Source of the DNA: Corythucha ciliata
Taxonomy: Eukaryota; Arthropoda; Insecta; Hemiptera; Tingidae
DNA: 64,000 nucleotides
Direction of reading: 5' to 3'
Assembly (NCBI GenBank): GCA_038030265.1
Contig: CM075939.1
Coordinates: 33,771,253 to 33,835,252, forward strand
Both the position numbers and the translations under genes were made by a program. The notes under the pieces are model-generated. The model was not told the origin of the DNA, made no database searches, and saw only the letters and a list, made by a program, of their open reading frames with translations. This document shows positions 21,888-34,576 of the stretch, piece by piece; position 1 is the first letter of the stretch, and each line of letters starts with the position of its first letter.

Positions 21888-24800
21888 TTAGAACTTTACT
21901 CCTGTGTCCAAATTCAGGGCTTGTTTCATCAGTTCGTAAACTGTGAAGGACACAGCGACCATTGGCATGGCGCGAAGATAATTGATGCTCATGCCGCGGT
22001 AGAGACCTCGTAAAATGCCGTCCTCTTTATAAATGAGTACTATTGTTTGAACCATACCGGCTCTAAAATTGAAAAAACAAAAATTAATCGCAAAATTTAA
22101 TTTTTTACGTTAACCAACTTACCCGAATTTTTGGGTCTCTGGCGTCATCATAGCTAGTTGCATTCGACGCCTGGTGACGTCCATTGGATAAGAAAAACTT
22201 TGCGCGAATGCACCCGCAAGTCCTCCGCAAACAAGCTTTGCCGGTAAAAGAAGAACGAGGCCGCCTATTACATTAATTTTTATTTTAGTCGACACATTAG
22301 TCTTCGAATCATCATCGCTTTACAATACCTACCGGTATTTCTTGACGAGTGGGCGCAAGTCAAATCAGGAATGTAATTCATGCAAAAAACTTTCAACATT
22401 TCGAAACTGTAAAAACTAAGCCCCGCATAGGGAATCATTCCGCATAGCGTGGGCACGAACCCTCTGTACAATCCTCGCCAGCCACCCTCCTAAATTAAAT
22501 TTAGCGTTTATTGCGTTAATTTTAAATATAATAAAAGATAACATTTAAGCTAATTAAGTAAAATTGAACCTGATGGAATATAGAAGTAGCCGCATCAATG
22601 ATTCCTTTGTAATGTTCGCCGACTTGAAAAGCCAGCCGAGCGCGAATTGTATCCAAAGGATAAGTGAGTAGAACGGCAGTTGCACCGGCGCTCGATCCGG
22701 CGAGTAGTTTAGCCAGATGAGATTGCTTCCCCATTAAATTTGTATAAAACTAAAAAACCAATCAAATTGCCTTTTTTAGTGGTATACGCGCGTAAGGGGA
22801 AAACCCCAATCTTTATACATATTCTTTCAAGATACGATAAAGCGACCGTTCATTATTATTTTTCTATCCCGTATTTACATGACAAATACCTCACTGTCTT
22901 TGTGTCCTTACTTTGTGGTACATTTCGAACGCTGTGAACTGTGTAGCAGCATACGGGAAAACCCTAACCATTTGAGCACCATTCCCTTTGTAGAGAGCTT
23001 TCAAAGATTCGTGTGTGACTATCGCTCTAATTCCTGAGAATACGCCTGTAATTGTTACAAACAAGTACACAAGATGATGAGTTAGAGTGAAAAAATTGAA
23101 AAACAGCGGAGTAGGAAAAGGTACTAAAAAATGGGGCATGAATTGAATTGCAATATAAATAGACCTACGGAGGACCAATTATAACCCCGATTTGCCTGGA
23201 TGGAAACTATTCACGTTATATTCGTGCGCTAATAATTTTAGATTTTGTTACATTATTTTGAAAACAAGATTACTAAACAACAGACCAGAAAGTTTTATGG
23301 CTCTTGGAAAATACATCATTAATCGACATTTTGCTTGCGTTCGCCCAAGGGCACGGAAAGTGTCGTGCAAACGAATTTTTCGGAATCATTCCATCAGATT
23401 AACGATAACATCTTCCTTTTTTAAAACAACGTTTCTAGAAATCTTATTGAAATAAGCTGTCCGGGTTTCGAAATAAGACCTTTCAAATGTTTCAAAATCA
23501 ACTGCATTCTGTTCTTACCAAAGTTCTTGTAGACACCGTTCTGCGCTTGAAGTAGTATTTTAATTCTATCCAACGGAGCAACAGCCGTCTTTGAACACAT
23601 TCCAGCCACACCTGGGGGGGGGGGGGTGACGAAAGAAAAAAACATGTTTAAAGTTATAAGCAAATGTATAAATGTGTATTAAAGCAATTAAATACTGATA
23701 CGTAATGAAAATGAAACAAGCGCGAAAAATCATCAATAATAAAATGAAGAAGGCACAATTTCGTTTAGCTGCAGCATATTACCAGAAATGATTTCGTACT
23801 GATTAATGGAAGCACATTTTTGGGAAGTGAATTGATGAACCGTCAAATTCAATATTTCTGTAACTCACATCATCCATCGTACTCATCTTTGTTACTCACG
23901 CCAACCATCGTACTGTTTCTAGTTTTGTACTTGCGTTGTTGCTAAGGTTTGTTGTTAAGCTGGGCACACACATGCGCTACTTGCCAAGTTCCTAGCCGCT
24001 ACTCGCCGAACTCCTATTAGTGTGTATGGATACTCACTACTCGCTACTTGCCGAGTAGCGAAGTTTTGTACTTGTTTATACTCAGCTTCTTTTAGCGGGG
24101 ACATTATACGCGTTACTCGCCGAGCTCCTAGTAGTGTGTATGGATACTCGCTACTCGCCAAGTAACGAATATTCGTACTCGGGGATGCTCCATTTTTTTT
24201 CGATGTCGTGCAAGTACCGAGCCAAGTAATAGTTTTCTTTCCGTTGATTTTTCCGTATCCCTTCTACACATCAGTTTCCTGTGGTGATTTTTGGTTTTGT
24301 GAGATTATCGACGGTTAAAAATATAGTAATTTCGTAATTGTCTTTATCCATGCGCATTATCGAAATAGACTAATGGACCAAATCAAAAGGATTGTGTTGG
24401 GCTCAGGAGATCGGTATGGCGTTTCCGCTTTAATTTGCGATTATGGCTACTCGAGCAAGTGCAAAAGTAAATTCGTACAGCCAGTGGGTTTGGGTGACTT
24501 TGTAGACGATTGTGGGAACGAGTGTATGAGGTTTGCAAAACGTCTTTCACTTTGGTACCTATTTTTTTCGATCGGTTTTTTTTTTAAATTTCCCCCTCCC
24601 ACTAGATTTGCGTTTCGGATCTGCAAGTTATTATCAATAAAACTTGCGGATCAAATAAGCTTTCTAATGACCCGTCAATGTTTTAAATTAGTTGTCAGTA
24701 ACGCCCTAAAACATACCCTGTATTACCGAAAATCGTGATGTTCAGAGGGGAATGGTACCCTGAAAGCAAACTATGAAAATTGCACTGAGGTTACGGTCCA

Positions 24801-27800
24801 GTCTCCGTTTCGAAATCAGAACCTCAGGCAGAAAGAGCAGCTATTTGGTCCTATGGCCCAAAGACCCGGCCCGCTAGAAGTCCGGCAACATGCAGCTGAT
24901 GAGACCAGGACCATTCGTAGGTATCTTGGGTAGCTGTGGTCTGAACGGTCGAAATGGAGGCTCGGTGCAATTTTCATGATTCACCGGTGGTTCTAACTCA
25001 AACGTCATTCGCGTTCATCACTGGAAGCCGACGTTTATAGTAAGACTGTATGATAAATCTACTAGGAGCCTAGACTATCTTTGTTTTCGATTCAATTTTC
25101 TTGGCATCCCTGATTGGTGTTTAATCTGAAATCCTCACTTTAAACGTTTGCTTCCGGGGAACATTTACCTTTAAAAAATCATGATTTTCGGTGTTCCGGG
25201 CAATGTTTTACAACTAGTCCAAGAGGCAGCGACGTAAAAAGTGCAATTTTCCTACCCAGCGCAAAAAATCAAGAATACTTTTCTAATAGTGGGAAAAATT
25301 GTCTGCCTCCTTTGGACGTGAAGTAACCGGTGGCAGACGGCATCAAAGATGCACTTGTGGTGAGAAGTAACACAAATTCCGGTCAGACAGGGGTTGCTAA
25401 GAGTTTTGATAACGAATTCGGATTCAGCACACCGGCAACACGGGAAGAAACAGCCAGAAAACAGGTGAAATCACGACCTATAATGAACAAGTTAGACTTT
25501 TCCGAGGAGATTTGTGATATTCGTTGAAATAATTATGTCATTGTGATACGGTCTTGAAAACGACATTCGAATTCAGCACACCTTACAAAACGGAAACTTG
25601 ACCAAAATAGCAAACAAAGTAGAATATTTTTTGATACGAGTGTAGCGTAGGGGACCGGAAATTTGATTTTCGGATTCAGATTACCTGAAACGTGGGAAAC
25701 TAATGTGAACTATTTCAATCTCGGCTTTGATCGCATGTCACAAATAAGAAATAACTGAAATCTGGGGTTTTTGTAGGTTTTCCTATTTTTAGACTGTAGG
25801 TATATAGCGTCTCTTTTAGGGGTTCGGGGGGTTGAAATTCAAATTCAGGATATCTCAAAACGTGAGGAATGTGAGGGAACCATATTTTTAAAAAATATTA
25901 CTCGCGATGGTGGGGCGAAAAAATAACGCAGAATTTTAAAAGGCAACCAAATTTCGGCATGTTGCCTGGGTTGTATCGTTGGGAAAATTTGAAATTCGGA
26001 TTCAGCACACATGAAAACATTAAAATCAGTCATCAAACTTAGTCCCGCATTTTTTTCCTCCAAAAACTACCCGCTTCCTCGACTCCAACTCGATTCGAAA
26101 TTAAAGCGAATTTCAAACTCGATAATCAAAGCCAAATTAAATTACTTTAAAATGGGCTCGTAAATAGAAAAAGTAAACACGCATTGCCGTGCAATATTTT
26201 ACATTTTAGTAAATGAAATTGTTCAATTCAGGAAACAATAAACTTTTTGCCCATTTCGTGTAGGCAGTTTCACTACTGCTTTCTCGAGGTAAAACAATTT
26301 TTGGTCTCCGATTTCAAAAATTCAATTTTTTTAACAATTCCGTTTTATTATACAACAACAACACTACTGAATCTGAAATTTGAATAAGTAATTCCGTGTT
26401 GGATAATTGGTCCTAAACTGAACTTGACCTCCAACTCCGGCAGTGAGCCTCGCAGCTGCTGCACTGCTGCAGTGACAACCATGTGACAACAGTCTTTTGT
26501 CATTCATTTCAACGAGCTGCTTCCACGAATTTTCATCGTTTCCTAGGAGACTATCGTACTTGGCAAGTCACGCATGTGTGTGCCAAGGTACTTGTGAATA
26601 GCCAAGTAGCAAGCAAAGTAAGCTTGCTACTTGCCGAAAATTCGGTACTTGGCAAGTAGCGCATGTGTGTGCCCAGCTTTAAGCTAGGCACACACATGCG
26701 CTACTTGCCAAGTTCCTAGCTGCTACTCGCCGAACTCCTAGAAGTGTGTATGGATACTCGGTACTTGCCGAGTAGCGAATTTGCGTACTTGTTTATGCTC
26801 GGCTTCTTTTAGCGGGGACATTATACGCGTTACTCGCCGAGCTCCTAGTAGTGTGCATGGATACTCGCTACTCGCCAAGTAACGAATATTCGTACTCGGG
26901 GATGCTCCATTTTTTTTTCGATGTCGTGCAAGTACCGAGCCAAGTAATAGTTTTCTTTCCGTTGATTTTTCCGTATCCCTTCTACACATCTCGAGTTTCC
27001 TGTCGTATTTATTTATGGTTGTGCGAGATTATCGACGGATAATCGGCATTCTCGAAGATGGCGATCTGCATTATCGAAATAGAATAATGGAGAAAATCAA
27101 AAGGGTTGTGTTGGACTGAGGAGATCGGCGTGGCGTTTCCGCTTTAATCTACGATTATGGCGACTCGGAGGAAGTGTGGAGGGAATTGTAAAAGCCAGTG
27201 TGTTTGGGTGACTTTGTAGACGATTGTGGGAACGAGTGTATGAGGTTTGCAAAATGTCTTTCACTGTTGGTATTTTTTTTTTTGATCGATTTTTTTTCAA
27301 ATTTCCCCCTCCCTCTAGATTTGCTTTTCGAACCTGCAAGTTATCAAAAAAACTTGCGAATCAAATAAGCTTTCTAATGCCCCAGTAATCGGCAATGTTT
27401 TAAATTAGTTGTCAGTAACGCCCTAAAACATAGCTTGGATCACCGAAAATCGTGATGTTCAGAGGAAAATTGTACCCTGAAATCAAAATATGAAAATTGC
27501 ACTGAGGTTACGGTCCAGTCTCCGTTTCGAACTCAGAACCTCAGGCAGGAAGAGCTATTTGGTTTTGGTCTCACCAGCCCGGACAGAAGTCCGGCAGCAT
27601 GCAGCTGATGACACCAGGACCAAGTAGGTAGCTTTGGTAGCTGATGGTCTGAACGGTCGAAATGGAAACTGCACCGCACCCTCCGCGCAAATTTTATGAT
27701 TCACCCGTGGCTCTAACCCCAACGTCATTCATCTTCATCCCTGGAAGCCGACGTTTAAAGTAAGACTGTATGAGGCTAGACTATCCTATTTTCGATTCGA

Positions 27801-30800
27801 TTTTCATTGTATCACTGCTTCGTACCGGTCGAAAAATAGAATCAATCTTGCCGCCTAGCAGTTTTATCATAAATCTTAAATTTAAAAGTTTGCTTCCGGG
27901 GCACAAAAAAAAAAAAACTATTTTCGGTGATCCGAGCTATGTTCTAGGGCGTTATTGACAACTAGTCCAAGAGCCAGCGACGTAAAAAGTGCAACCATTT
28001 GCATGCTTTTCTTATCTAGCGCATAAAATCTAGAATAATTTCCTAATAGTGGGAAAAATTGTCTGCGTCCATTTGGACGTGATGAAACCGGTGGCAGACA
28101 GAATCAAAGATGGACTTGTGGGGAGAAGTAACACAAATTCCAGTCAGACGGCAAATACGTTTTATTCACGAGATAACGCATTGCAAAATATTGTGAAATG
28201 AATGTTGCGTTTCAGCTTACTGGTCCTGCGGCTGCGAGCCAAAGGAAAAGCCGGAAATGCCGAAAGATGTTGGGAGCATGACCAACCAAACAATCACGAA
28301 AAACTGCACCGAAGGTGCGGTCCAGTCTCCGTTTTGACCTCAGACCATTTTCTTTTAATCTGAAGTTCCGCTTATCGGTGTCAGGGTATATGGGGCCTAT
28401 TGGAAGAAGAGAGACGGAAAATTCCAGTATGGAATCTGTTTTATTTAGTCCATGCATTTTGAATGACCCCATCGGCTGCACTCTGATTTACGGCGCATAG
28501 AAAACGCGTAAATTATGAATGAGGAAGTTTCACATTTTCCCAAAATCTTTTTTTTTTTCGATGAAGCATATCAATCCTTCTACGTATAAATAAATAAATA
28601 AAAATTAAGCCCCTCTGAAATATTTTTTATTTCTTAACAAACTTTGGCATATTTGAAATCCCGCCAAAACAAACATTTTCCGCAACGTAATATCCCTTGT
28701 ATTCTTTGTCCTTTTCATGCCTCTAAATAGCTCATCTGTTTATCCTCTATTATTTTATTATTGGAGAGCTCTAGTAGAAAATAAGGCAAAGAAACACAAC
28801 AAACCGCTCTCCGACAGCTACATTATAGGTTAATTTTTTTCAGAAGGCGCATATGACACAAACATGCTAGCTGGCGTGTTTGAAATGACTTAAAACTTCA
28901 AAAATCGCGTAATTATTAACTGTTGGATTATTTTACGAACGGATCACGATTTATGCTCTATTTTAGCATAAATAAACCTTAAAAAATAGATTTATGAATT
29001 AGTTCTAACCATGAAACTTCCTCATTATCATAATTCGTGGTGAAAGTAACCATAATTTCACGCACGCTGCAGCCTAAAATATTTTTTTGGGTGTGTTCTT
29101 ACTTAAATTGACACTGTTTTTATACGATAGCATGAAAACCGTTCATCATGGGTTTTTATTATATATTTTTTATAGATTTCTCACTCTAGTACCCTAGAAC
29201 CGAAAACTGATACTTCAAATTCGAGGAGTTTAAGCTTTTCCGACTTTGCCATTGTCTCGACGCCACAGAACCCGATAGCACTAAATATAATATTCATTCC
29301 CTATGTTTTTTTCAATGCGTTATCCTGTGAATAAAACGTCTTTGCCGTCTGACCGGAATTTTTGCTACTTCTCCTCAAAAGTGTAACTTTGATGCCGCCG
29401 GTTTCGTCACGTCCAAATTGAGGCAGAACATTTTTCCCACTACTAGGGAATTATTCTCGGTTTTATGCGCGGGGCGAGAAAAGTATGCAAATGGTTGCAC
29501 AGGGTGTCTACAGACCTGGAAAACCGGGAATTGTCAGGGAATTTTCTAAAACTGGAAAAGCCAGGAAATTTCGTGAATTTATGACAAAAGTCAGGGAAAT
29601 ATGGCAAAGCGATTTTTTTCATGCTTCCAAGGGGAACATGGAAGTAAAATGGAGTACAAAATTACTAGGTATTAGGCCTATCTCACTCTCCTGTCGAGTT
29701 ATGTTATGAGCGTTTTTTTTTCACAGAAAACGTACTTTTGTACCAAAAACGTCGGTTTCTTGGGTCGAAATGCACTTTTCTTCAAAAGTGAGACAGTTTT
29801 GAAATCTACGGTATTCCGTACCAATGGAATGAGACCAATTAGAATCGTCAACATGCGAAAAAAAAGGGCACTTTTGTCGTGCTGGTTCAATAAATAGCCG
29901 CCACTGCTCTTCAGATCGTTAGACCCCACGAAAACTTCTCCTTTTTCTCAACTTTCCAATGGTTTACTCAAAATTTAATTTATCTCACTTCCTCTACGAG
30001 AAAATTTTAACTATTAAAAACTCTGAATTCGTGAGTAAATCTCTCCCTCATGAGCATGAGTTTGAATTAACTCTTTGGATGGCTGTACCGGAAGGCAGAC
30101 TGTCACTAGACTAAATTACACCCCTTACTTACCTTGACGTTTTGTACCGGTCTGGTATTAATCGATTATTAGCACACAATTTAGGATTTTTTCCGTTGCA
30201 TTTCATATTTGCCCATGGAAGGAGTGGGATAATATTGTGAATACACTGTTGGGAATTAGAAAAAAAGGAAGAGCTTCTGTTGAGTTCGACGATCGGCAGA
30301 GGCAGAGTTATGAATTCGTCCTTTTCTCCCCATATAATTATGTATTTTTATACATATATTTATAGACCAGTCAATATAGACACAAAAATCGGGGTAAATC
30401 GCAAACATGCATGTAATTGATTTTTTTGTTGCGTGTTGTTAGGACCAATGAGAGCAGTTATTACTCAAGTTTGCAACCCTCAAAACCTTGTGCTTAATTC
30501 ATGGCACTCGAAAAACTAAGAAATTTCATCACTTTTTTTCTGGTATTTTTAAACAAAAATGGAAGAAAGAGTTTTTCGAGCATGACCACAGCATACATTG
30601 TTGAAGCCAACTAAATTTGCTACAATTTAAGCCATGCCCGAGCATCCTGGGTCTGTTAGTTCAGGAAATACAGTCAATCAACAAAATACCTAATCTCGCC
30701 AAAAAGCGAGATTTTATTGGTAGGGTAATTTTTCAAGACACGTAGCACTCAAATACACGGTGATTGGTACTTGGGTGAACAAAATGAGATGGGTGATTGT

Positions 30801-33800
30801 ACACCAAAAATGCAACAAAAAATTTCCTATGACCTAAGGTCAGATTTCCATTCCTAGTTTAGATAATCAATTTGTTGATTTTTAGCACATCACGGGTTTT
30901 CGCAACAAAAACATCTGTAACATGGGAAGTAAGCGTCCTAGGTTAAATCCAACGACACCACTGAAAAGAGCACTCTTTTTTTTTGTGTGAGCAAAGACAT
31001 TTTGTCTAATGATAGCGAAAAATTCTTTGAGTAAACTGGGAAAATATCAGGATGTTTTTAAAAATGTCAGTTTTCGACAACTGTTCAAAGCTAGACTACA
31101 TTAGCCATGGTGCTCCCAGCACCTGGCAAGTTCCTCTAAAGATCGGTGCATACGATGCATTTTTTGAAGCATGATGGCCTGCCTGTTCTAAAAAAACAAC
31201 CGGTCACTACCGGGGATCATATGTTTTTTTCACCATGCATGTAAACATGCTTCGAAAAATGCATCGTGTGCACCGAGCTTAAAACTGTATGAAGTAACTC
31301 AGTTTAATACTTCATGCTTATTTTACTCCTGTCACCGTGAAATTTCTTTTTGAATTGGTCAACGGTGCGAAATTATTCATTATTGTAACAGCGAAACCCA
31401 CGAAATTGATTTTTTGGCACAAACTGGTTTTTAGTGAGCCAAATCCACGGAATTGGTGAAAATTGGTTTCGGAAACTGCCGAATCCGCGAAATCTGGATC
31501 GAGCTATATCAACTTAATTACCCAACTCCGCGAAATTATTAATGAGACGGCTCACCTAGCTGGGGGGGGGGGGGTTCGATTACGACAAAACTTATTTATT
31601 GAAATGGTTAGACGCGTTTACTGGAGAAAAATTTTTCATGTTATTTGTAAACAACTAATTTTAGAGTTCTCTCAAATGCTTCACGAGTAAGGATTTACTT
31701 CATTTCCCCTCGCACCATCCATGGCCCTCCTGAAGAACTTTGAACCTTTTTTAAAAATCTTAAAACGCACCAATCGGGTTGCAACTTCCATTGTTATCCT
31801 TCAGTTCACGGGTCAAATCACCGGTATGCTTTTCTTCTTAATCTGAGACTCATGCAAGTTCCCTATTTACGATTATATGGAGGTAACTTTTATATAATTA
31901 TGTATGTGTATACGGAGCTAACTAGTAAGTTTTAAGCTTATAGTTGTGTATGTATAGACGGATGTTGGCGTGCCAACGTAAGTTGTAAGTTTCCATTTTT
32001 CACCACTTCCACCCCCCCCCCCTGTTACCAGGACGTTTCTACTCCACTGGACCTGATACCACCTTTCGGAGGAGTGGCGATTGTTGTACGTCTCCTAATC
32101 AACGTGTATAACAATAGCACTTAATGTGTTCATGTAACACGAAGTAGTGGTTTTTTCAAGGGAATGTCCAAATGTCGGGCGTTAAAGAACACGAACAGCT
32201 TTGCCGCAATAAGACGAGCTGAAATTGGTTGCCGCCTATTGTGAAATGTTTCGTGTTCATTATAAAATCACTAAGAATAACTTTCCATGAATATTTCCAT
32301 GAAATAATAATAATGACAATAATTAAAAATAATAAAAACAATTTTAAACATAGAAACCAAAATTCGAGGTTCCAAACTCATAACGGGTGTATAAAGTTAC
32401 GAAGAAAAATTTCAATAAAATAAAGTATATCATTACAGAAAGTTCCATTCCAAACAATAAACTGCCTTGGCATACACACATGCAGTAGAAAAATTGCTAA
32501 ACAGAAGCTCAGTTTTCCTTCATAATAACGACTTTGGATTTCTTTTCAACAATGGGGAGGATAAACTTGGCCACTTACGGTTTCGGCCCCTATTATTCAC
32601 AAATCTAGCCAGATCCGGCTTGAAATTACATGGAAATCGACACCCCACACCTCTAATGATCTCAAAACCTTTGAAAATTCCCATTTTGGACCCGCTTTCG
32701 GCCCATAAAAACCCAGGGAGTAAGTAGATAAAACTGATCAGATGTTAGGACCAAAACTAGAGCCCAAACGGAGTCCATGTGCGAAAGAACGAGTTTTTCG
32801 ATCAATTCTAGGGCAAGACGTGGCCCGGACGGCGTTACGGACATTTCAGAAATCGAATCCAGACATGTTAAAACGTACACAGAAAAAGTTTGAGGGAGGA
32901 TTGAAAAAAAACAAAAAAACATAGGTGTATTATTTAGAATGAATAAAAAACCAAAATGGGAGAAAGGCCTTAAAGGAGAAATAAGTAGCAATTAGCGGTC
33001 TGGAAATAAACACTTAAAATAATCAGAATTCGTCCATGTTCTCCACAGGATGGGTATAAGGGCAAAAAACGCCAAGTGATTTTCATTATTTTTGTGCACA
33101 ATTTCTCTTGAATGAGAATGTTGCCGAAATATTTTTTGAATCCTACAAGGTAAAAATTGGTTTCGGCCTTACGGGTGATATTTGACGAACTGTTAATAGT
33201 GGGGGGGGGGGGCTTAAGCGTGTGTTTCAATAGTTGCGTAACAAGTTGAGAAGATGTTTTCTTAAAATGCCTACAAATAAAAGCCGCTATTTTGTTGCAA
33301 CGCCCCGTACAACATTCCGATGGGAGAAAATGCTGCGAGTACCGATGGGGGGGGGATGGTAGAGGAACGAAAGTGAAAGAGACTTGTTATTAATTTTGAA
33401 AGAAAGTAAGTCATCAAGCGTCAATGCCCTGGGTGTCCTTTCACTCTTTTCTTCTTCCGATGGTACGAGACTACCAGTGAAGTTCTCCTGCCACCTAATA
33501 TCAAACAACCACTTGACTTTCCACCTAATATTAAAGTACTTTCTCCGGCTGTACTGTAAGACTACGGTTGCACGCAACGATCACGGTTTATCAATTATTA
33601 CATGGTTGAGACTCGTGCGAACTATTAGAAACGATGTGCTGACTAGCATCTTCACGGAAAACCAGAGTTGGGCTGAATTTTTCTCAGTGTCGATGTAATT
33701 AACACATAAATATAAGTTAAGTGAAAGTGAATATTACTGCTCTTACCTCCAGCAAGCAGTGATTTCATAACTAATTCTGTGTTTCTTTCTCGCAGCGTTT

Positions 33801-33810
33801 GCGTACTCAT
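21888..33810 (-). CDS. SLC25A16: SLC25A16-like mitochondrial carrier
   Basis: A six-helix transporter of the mitochondrial inner membrane; the A16 (Graves disease carrier) group is linked to coenzyme A or related nucleotide transport. Exons in transcript order: 33810-33747, 23611-23519, 23045-22912, 22749-22570, 22489-22333, 22264-22123 and 22062-21888. All junctions are GT-AG with matching phases, giving 314 residues (human 332). The three carrier signatures are PLDRIK (34-39), PLDTIR (128-133) and PMDVTR (236-241), each with the downstream loop, for example [25 protein letters not shown] and [12 protein letters not shown] favour A16 over A42. The first exon, [21 protein letters not shown] plus one base, lies 10 kb away but completes LLAGG-VAG exactly. 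That first intron is full of transposons, and its acceptor is a pure C13 tract. Confidence 0.93.
23612..23957. other. Start of the 10-kb SLC25A16 first intron
   Basis: Carries the C13-AG acceptor at its boundary (minus strand). Otherwise no feature. Confidence 0.5.
23958..26678. mobile_element. PIF/Harbinger-like element 1 (2.7 kb), TTA-flanked
   Basis: Inverted ends AGCTGGGCACACACATGCGC / inverse, followed by short subterminal repeats of CTACTTGCC and CGAGTA words. TTA lies on both sides (23955-23957 and 26679-26681). A 121-codon ORF (24373-24738, starting MDQIKR) is the longest inside; I do not recognise a transposase. The left 1.4 kb is repeated in the adjoining element at 26682. Confidence 0.75.
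26682..28148. mobile_element. Second, truncated copy of the 23958 element, tandem
   Basis: Starts AGCTAGGCACACACATGCGC directly after the TTA that ends element 1 and stays similar to 23958-25388, then diverges. No right terminal repeat was found. The ORF beginning ATGGAGAAAATCAAAAGG is cut short by a stop that element 1 lacks. Part of its 3' section (27985-28190) recurs inverted at 29310-29500. Confidence 0.7.
28518..29026 (-). mobile_element. Transposon A, uninterrupted copy (509 bp)
   Basis: Ends AATGAGGAAGTTTCA and inverse. It supplies the empty site that proves the insertion of B at 2308-3183. Confidence 0.85.
29310..29500 (-). repeat. Inverted copy of 27985-28190
   Basis: Shares CGTCTTTGCCGTCTGACC and GTGGGAAAAAT in inverse order, forming a long-range palindrome with 27985-28190 around transposon A. 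Confidence 0.75.
29501..31139. other. Intronic DNA with scattered repeat fragments
   Basis: About 29500-29610 contains the GGGAATT / GTCAGGGAA words of a widespread animal repeat tail (ACCTGGAAAACC, GTCAGGGAATTTT). The rest is unassigned. Confidence 0.4.
31140..31279. mobile_element. 140-bp MITE, AGCTCGGTGCACACGATGC family, copy 1
   Basis: Inverted ends AGATCGGTGCATACGATGC / GCATCGTGTGCACCGAGCT with TAA on each side. A near-identical second copy is at about 52901-53043. Confidence 0.85.
31370..31545. repeat. Degenerate AATTTCGCGG-type repeat
   Basis: Same kind of short imperfect units as 20420-21010 (CGAAATTGATTTTTTGGC, GAAATCTGG). Confidence 0.4.
31562..31862 (+). repeat. 300-bp dispersed repeat, uninterrupted copy
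   Basis: Nearly the same as 36057-36725 except for the MITE inserted in that copy. It shows one TTA (31641-31643) at the insertion point. Confidence 0.85.
31863..32600. other. Intronic DNA, no assigned feature
   Basis: AT-rich intron of SLC25A16. No exon or repeat end recognised. Confidence 0.4.
32615..32905 (+). repeat. Dispersed repeat, copy 2
   Basis: Relative of 17610-17860 in the same orientation; no TIR seen. Confidence 0.7.
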
Positions 33811-34522
33811 CGTGGAATAATTAAAAGTTAAAAAGCGCGGTTTAAATACAACGTCCTCGGGGGAACGCTCAAAGACGTATAAAAAAGAAAGCGGAAACGT
33901 TGACGGTGAGACGCATAGCCGGCGTAAGCGTAACAAGCGTCTCGAGCGGGTTTTGAACTTGAACTACTAGAGAAGACGGAGACGTTGAGCGGTCCTACTC
34001 GTATACATCACGCGGTTTCTCCACCTCCCGCCCCCACTCCCTACTTCTCACGAGGAGAAATTAAAAGTTGTCAATGAGTAAGGACGTCAAATTTCCTCCC
34101 GAGATTATTTTAAGCGGAATGATAGGAGAGTAAATAAATAAACATCCAGGTCACGATTACACGTTATCTACTGAACGGGTGGGACGTAAGAGTATAATGG
34201 GGTGAGACGGAGTTAGGGCCACAGAAGCGGTAAAATCGAACCCCACTTGAAGCTTTGACCCGTTAAAATGAACTCTGAAGCAATGCTTCTTTAAAAACGC
34301 GTACAAACTCGGAAATCACTTGAAGAACATCAAACATAAACCCAAATGACGCAGGTGCTTCGATGTACGTGCAACATTGAAAATAAATTTAAGGCCTCTT
34401 GATTTAACGAGGTCCTTCTTTATCATCGACGTAAACGATTATTTTGGGCGCTACTTACTTCTTCAATGCCACTTTTTACGGCTCTAATAAAACACTAACA
34501 GAAAGGTCGGTTTTTCGGTTTT
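33811..34522. other. Intergenic region between RACK1 3' end and SLC25A16 5' end
   Basis: Tandem spacing of about 770 bp. It must hold the SLC25A16 promoter; the sequence next to the start codon is GC-richer than the intron. No specific element was identified. Confidence 0.4.
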
Positions 34523-34528
34523 TTTATT
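34523..34528 (-). terminator. RACK1 polyadenylation signal AATAAA
   Basis: Canonical hexamer about 50 nt past the stop codon. An earlier AATAAA overlaps the stop itself (34572-34577) and is probably too close to be used. Confidence 0.6.
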
Positions 34529-34576
34529 TAGATGTATACAGTAAACAAATATAATAAATTTCGATTCGGAATTTTA

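Noticed and set aside
24373..24738. Possible transposase or Myb-like gene of the Harbinger-like element.
   Set aside because: No recognisable domain, and the neighbouring copy is stopped early; kept only as an ORF note.
21888..33810. Carrier considered as SLC25A42 (CoA carrier).
   Set aside because: [26 protein letters not shown] and [10 protein letters not shown] resemble A16 more closely; the two groups are related, so some doubt remains.
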